From: Selenomonadaceae bacterium | GTDB lineage: Bacteria; Bacillota; Negativicutes; Selenomonadales; Selenomonadaceae | DNA length: 32,434 nucleotides | Assembly: GCA_017476425.1 (NCBI GenBank) | Contig: JAFUZV010000089.1 | Coordinates: 1-32,434 of the forward strand | Direction: 5' to 3' | Shown here: piece by piece, positions 30,953 to 32,434 of the stretch | How the letters are laid out: each line of letters begins with the position of its first letter | How positions within the stretch are numbered: the stretch's first letter is position 1 | Translations under genes and position numbers: made by a program | Notes under the pieces: model-generated | The model's input: only the letters and a program-made list of their open reading frames with translations | Told to the model about the DNA's origin: nothing | Databases searched by the model: none

Positions 30953-32434
30953 CTAACTCCTATCTAATACAATTGTTAAATTATTTATTCCGAACGTGCT
31001 TTTATAATGTACTTCTTTAGCCGATTTACTTATCATTGAAATTCCTAATGCGTCGGTTAATGCAAATTTCAGCGGATCATTATCTTCCATATGCTGATAA
31101 TAAGCAATAGGATTAAATAATTTTCCGCCGCTTCTTATTCTCAACACGATCGACTCTTCATCACTATATATTCTTGCGTCCATTGTCTCATTCGATTTTT
31201 TAAAGCAATGATCTTTAATGCTTATCATCATTTCTTCCATTGATAATTTCACTAACATTGTTTCTTTGTCAGTGAAATTATTGTTTTCGCAATATTCTTC
31301 GATTCCTTTAATCGCTTCGCTGATCTCTTCAACACTTGATTTAACTGAAAATGATCGATATGATCCGCTTTTCTCACTCTTCAAATCTAATTTTAATATT
31401 GTTGATTGATTTTCTTTTCGATTGATCATTAAAACGATCGCTAAAATGATCAGCGTTCCGATCGCCGCTATTGTGAATGAGTACCAGATCATATTTACGC
31501 CATACTTCGGTGCTAACAAGTAAGCCGGTATGAATAACAAAATGAATCCTCTCAACGCTGTTATCAAATTTGCTAGCCTTGTGAATTTCGTTGATTGATA
31601 ATAACTTGAAAGGATCATACAGACGATTGAAGGCATTAAACTCAATGAAAAGATTTTTATTGCGTCGATCACTGATATTTTTTCATATAAATCTTTTATT
31701 CCGAACAAATTACAAATTTCATTCGACCAGAGCCATACACCTAAAATTAAAATTAAAATCAATTCAAAGCTGATCAAATGTGCTTGTCGTTCGATTCGTC
31801 GAATGCTTACATTATCTTTCTCCTCAAAGAATACTCCGACAAATGCCGATGTTGCTTGTGATATTCCACTTAAAATAATCGTCGATAAGTTTTCAATGAC
31901 TTTAACGACTGAAAAAATTACTAATCCTGTATGACCTGCAACGATCAACAATAAATTATTCATCAATACGAATCTTGCAAAGTTTAAGAATTGATTTAAT
32001 GCTGAAGGTGTTCCGAATCTGAAAAGTTGTCTAATGCAATTCAAATTATTCAGCTTGACAACTTTAAAATCTCTAAACAATATGAGCATTCCGATCAAAA
32101 CCGTGATCATTGACGCTGAAATTGTTCCGAGTGCTATTCCATTCATTGACATTTTCATTTTAACGCAAAATAAATAATCAAAAATTCCATTTGTGATCGC
32201 CATTAACAAAAATATTAATATTAACGCTTTTAAATGTCCTGTTAATTTTAAAAAGTGATAAGGCATATAAAATAATGCTGTGAAGACTCCGCCGATCAAA
32301 TATGTTTCACTGTATAATTTTGACATTGCAAAAGTTTTTTCGGAACTTCCCAACAGATTTAAAAATTGATCTTGAAATGTTAAGCCGAAGATTGAAACGA
32401 AAATTGAAATGATTATGCAAACAAAAAGGGCGCA
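30953..32434 (-). CDS. MATE transporter fused to an RsbW-like domain (5' end off the window)
   Basis: The frame is open to the right edge, giving about 493 visible residues. A TTG at 32353 is not the true start, because hydrophobic MATE sequence (IIISIFVSIFGLTFQDQF) continues upstream. The transporter part has multiple membrane helices, with repeats such as LFRFGTPSALNQFLNF marking the second MATE half. It ends near visible residue 355. The last 135 or so residues are a soluble RsbW-like HATPase: KLSMEEMMISIKDHC in the N-box position, RSGGKLFNPIAYYQH for G1, and DALGISMI for G2. The N-box Asn is replaced by Ser and the G1 Asp is absent, so ATP binding is doubtful. It is the first visible gene of the GNAT/PP2C operon. 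Confidence 0.85.
   Translation of the reverse strand, partial: CALFVCIIISIFVSIFGLTFQDQFLNLLGSSEKTFAMSKLYSETYLIGGVFTALFYMPYHFLKLTGHLKALILIFLLMAITNGIFDYLFCVKMKMSMNGIALGTISASMITVLIGMLILFRDFKVVKLNNLNCIRQLFRFGTPSALNQFLNFARFVLMNNLLLIVAGHTGLVIFSVVKVIENLSTIILSGISQATSAFVGVFFEEKDNVSIRRIERQAHLISFELILILILGVWLWSNEICNLFGIKDLYEKISVIDAIKIFSLSLMPSIVCMILSSYYQSTKFTRLANLITALRGFILLFIPAYLLAPKYGVNMIWYSFTIAAIGTLIILAIVLMINRKENQSTILKLDLKSEKSGSYRSFSVKSSVEEISEAIKGIEEYCENNNFTDKETMLVKLSMEEMMISIKDHCFKKSNETMDARIYSDEESIVLRIRSGGKLFNPIAYYQHMEDNDPLKFALTDALGISMISKSAKEVHYKSTFGINNLTIVLDRS

Noticed and set aside
32351..32353. TTG start for the right-edge MATE fusion
   Set aside because: The frame stays open and hydrophobic to the window end, and the transporter's first helices would be missing, so the true start lies outside.

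Overview
The window reads as low-GC bacterial DNA. It has strong AGGAGG-type ribosome-binding sites, near-consensus TTGACA/TATAAT promoters and tightly packed genes. That style, together with partner-switching (STAS / RsbW-like / SpoIIE-type PP2C) genes, suggests a Bacillota-type anaerobe, possibly one of the Negativicutes. No marker gene fixes the taxon. Two features recall cyanobacterial genomes instead: heptamer-based hairpin repeats between genes, and a large excess of GATC, including GCGATCGC. I therefore leave taxonomy open.

Layout. (1) 1-2936 is housekeeping: the start of a minus-strand gene for an EVE/PUA-like domain protein that runs off the left edge, then pfkA (-), ribH (+) and speE (-). 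(2) 3034-5317 is a plus-strand unit of a tyrosine recombinase and an unknown alanine-rich helical protein, with its own promoter and terminator. (3) 5463-22525 is about 17 kb of minus-strand genes only, reading right to left: AGE-type epimerase, STAS, RsbW-like ATPase, a two-domain DJ-1/PfpI protein, a second DJ-1/PfpI protein, a ThDP enzyme, a Tat-type FAD oxidoreductase, a VanX-type dipeptidase, a second STAS protein, two possible small ORFs, glgX, a tautomerase, two nitroreductases, a cupin, a four-repeat DUF1566-like protein and a MATE-like transporter. Many junctions overlap, or have the upstream stop codon inside the next Shine-Dalgarno. Most of the longer gaps hold a heptamer-repeat hairpin. 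(4) 22710-23322 is a plus-strand NYN/PIN-like nuclease gene broken by one extra T, followed by a bidirectional terminator. (5) 23404-32434 is a compact minus-strand operon: a MATE transporter fused to an RsbW-like domain (5' end off the right edge), a GNAT-domain protein, and three paralogous membrane phosphatases (dCache-HAMP-PP2C).

How it may work together (inference). The window holds nearly all parts of a partner-switching pathway: three membrane sensor phosphatases, two STAS antagonists and one intact RsbW-like ATPase. Two transporters also carry RsbW-like C-terminal domains, both degenerate. No sigma factor is present, so the output is either elsewhere or not transcriptional. The neighbouring DJ-1, nitroreductase, cupin, tautomerase, glycogen-debranching and epimerase genes would suit a stress and carbohydrate-store programme. 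The most unusual elements are the two MATE-RsbW fusions, the DJ-1 fusion with a complete internal ribosome-binding site, and the heptamer hairpins.
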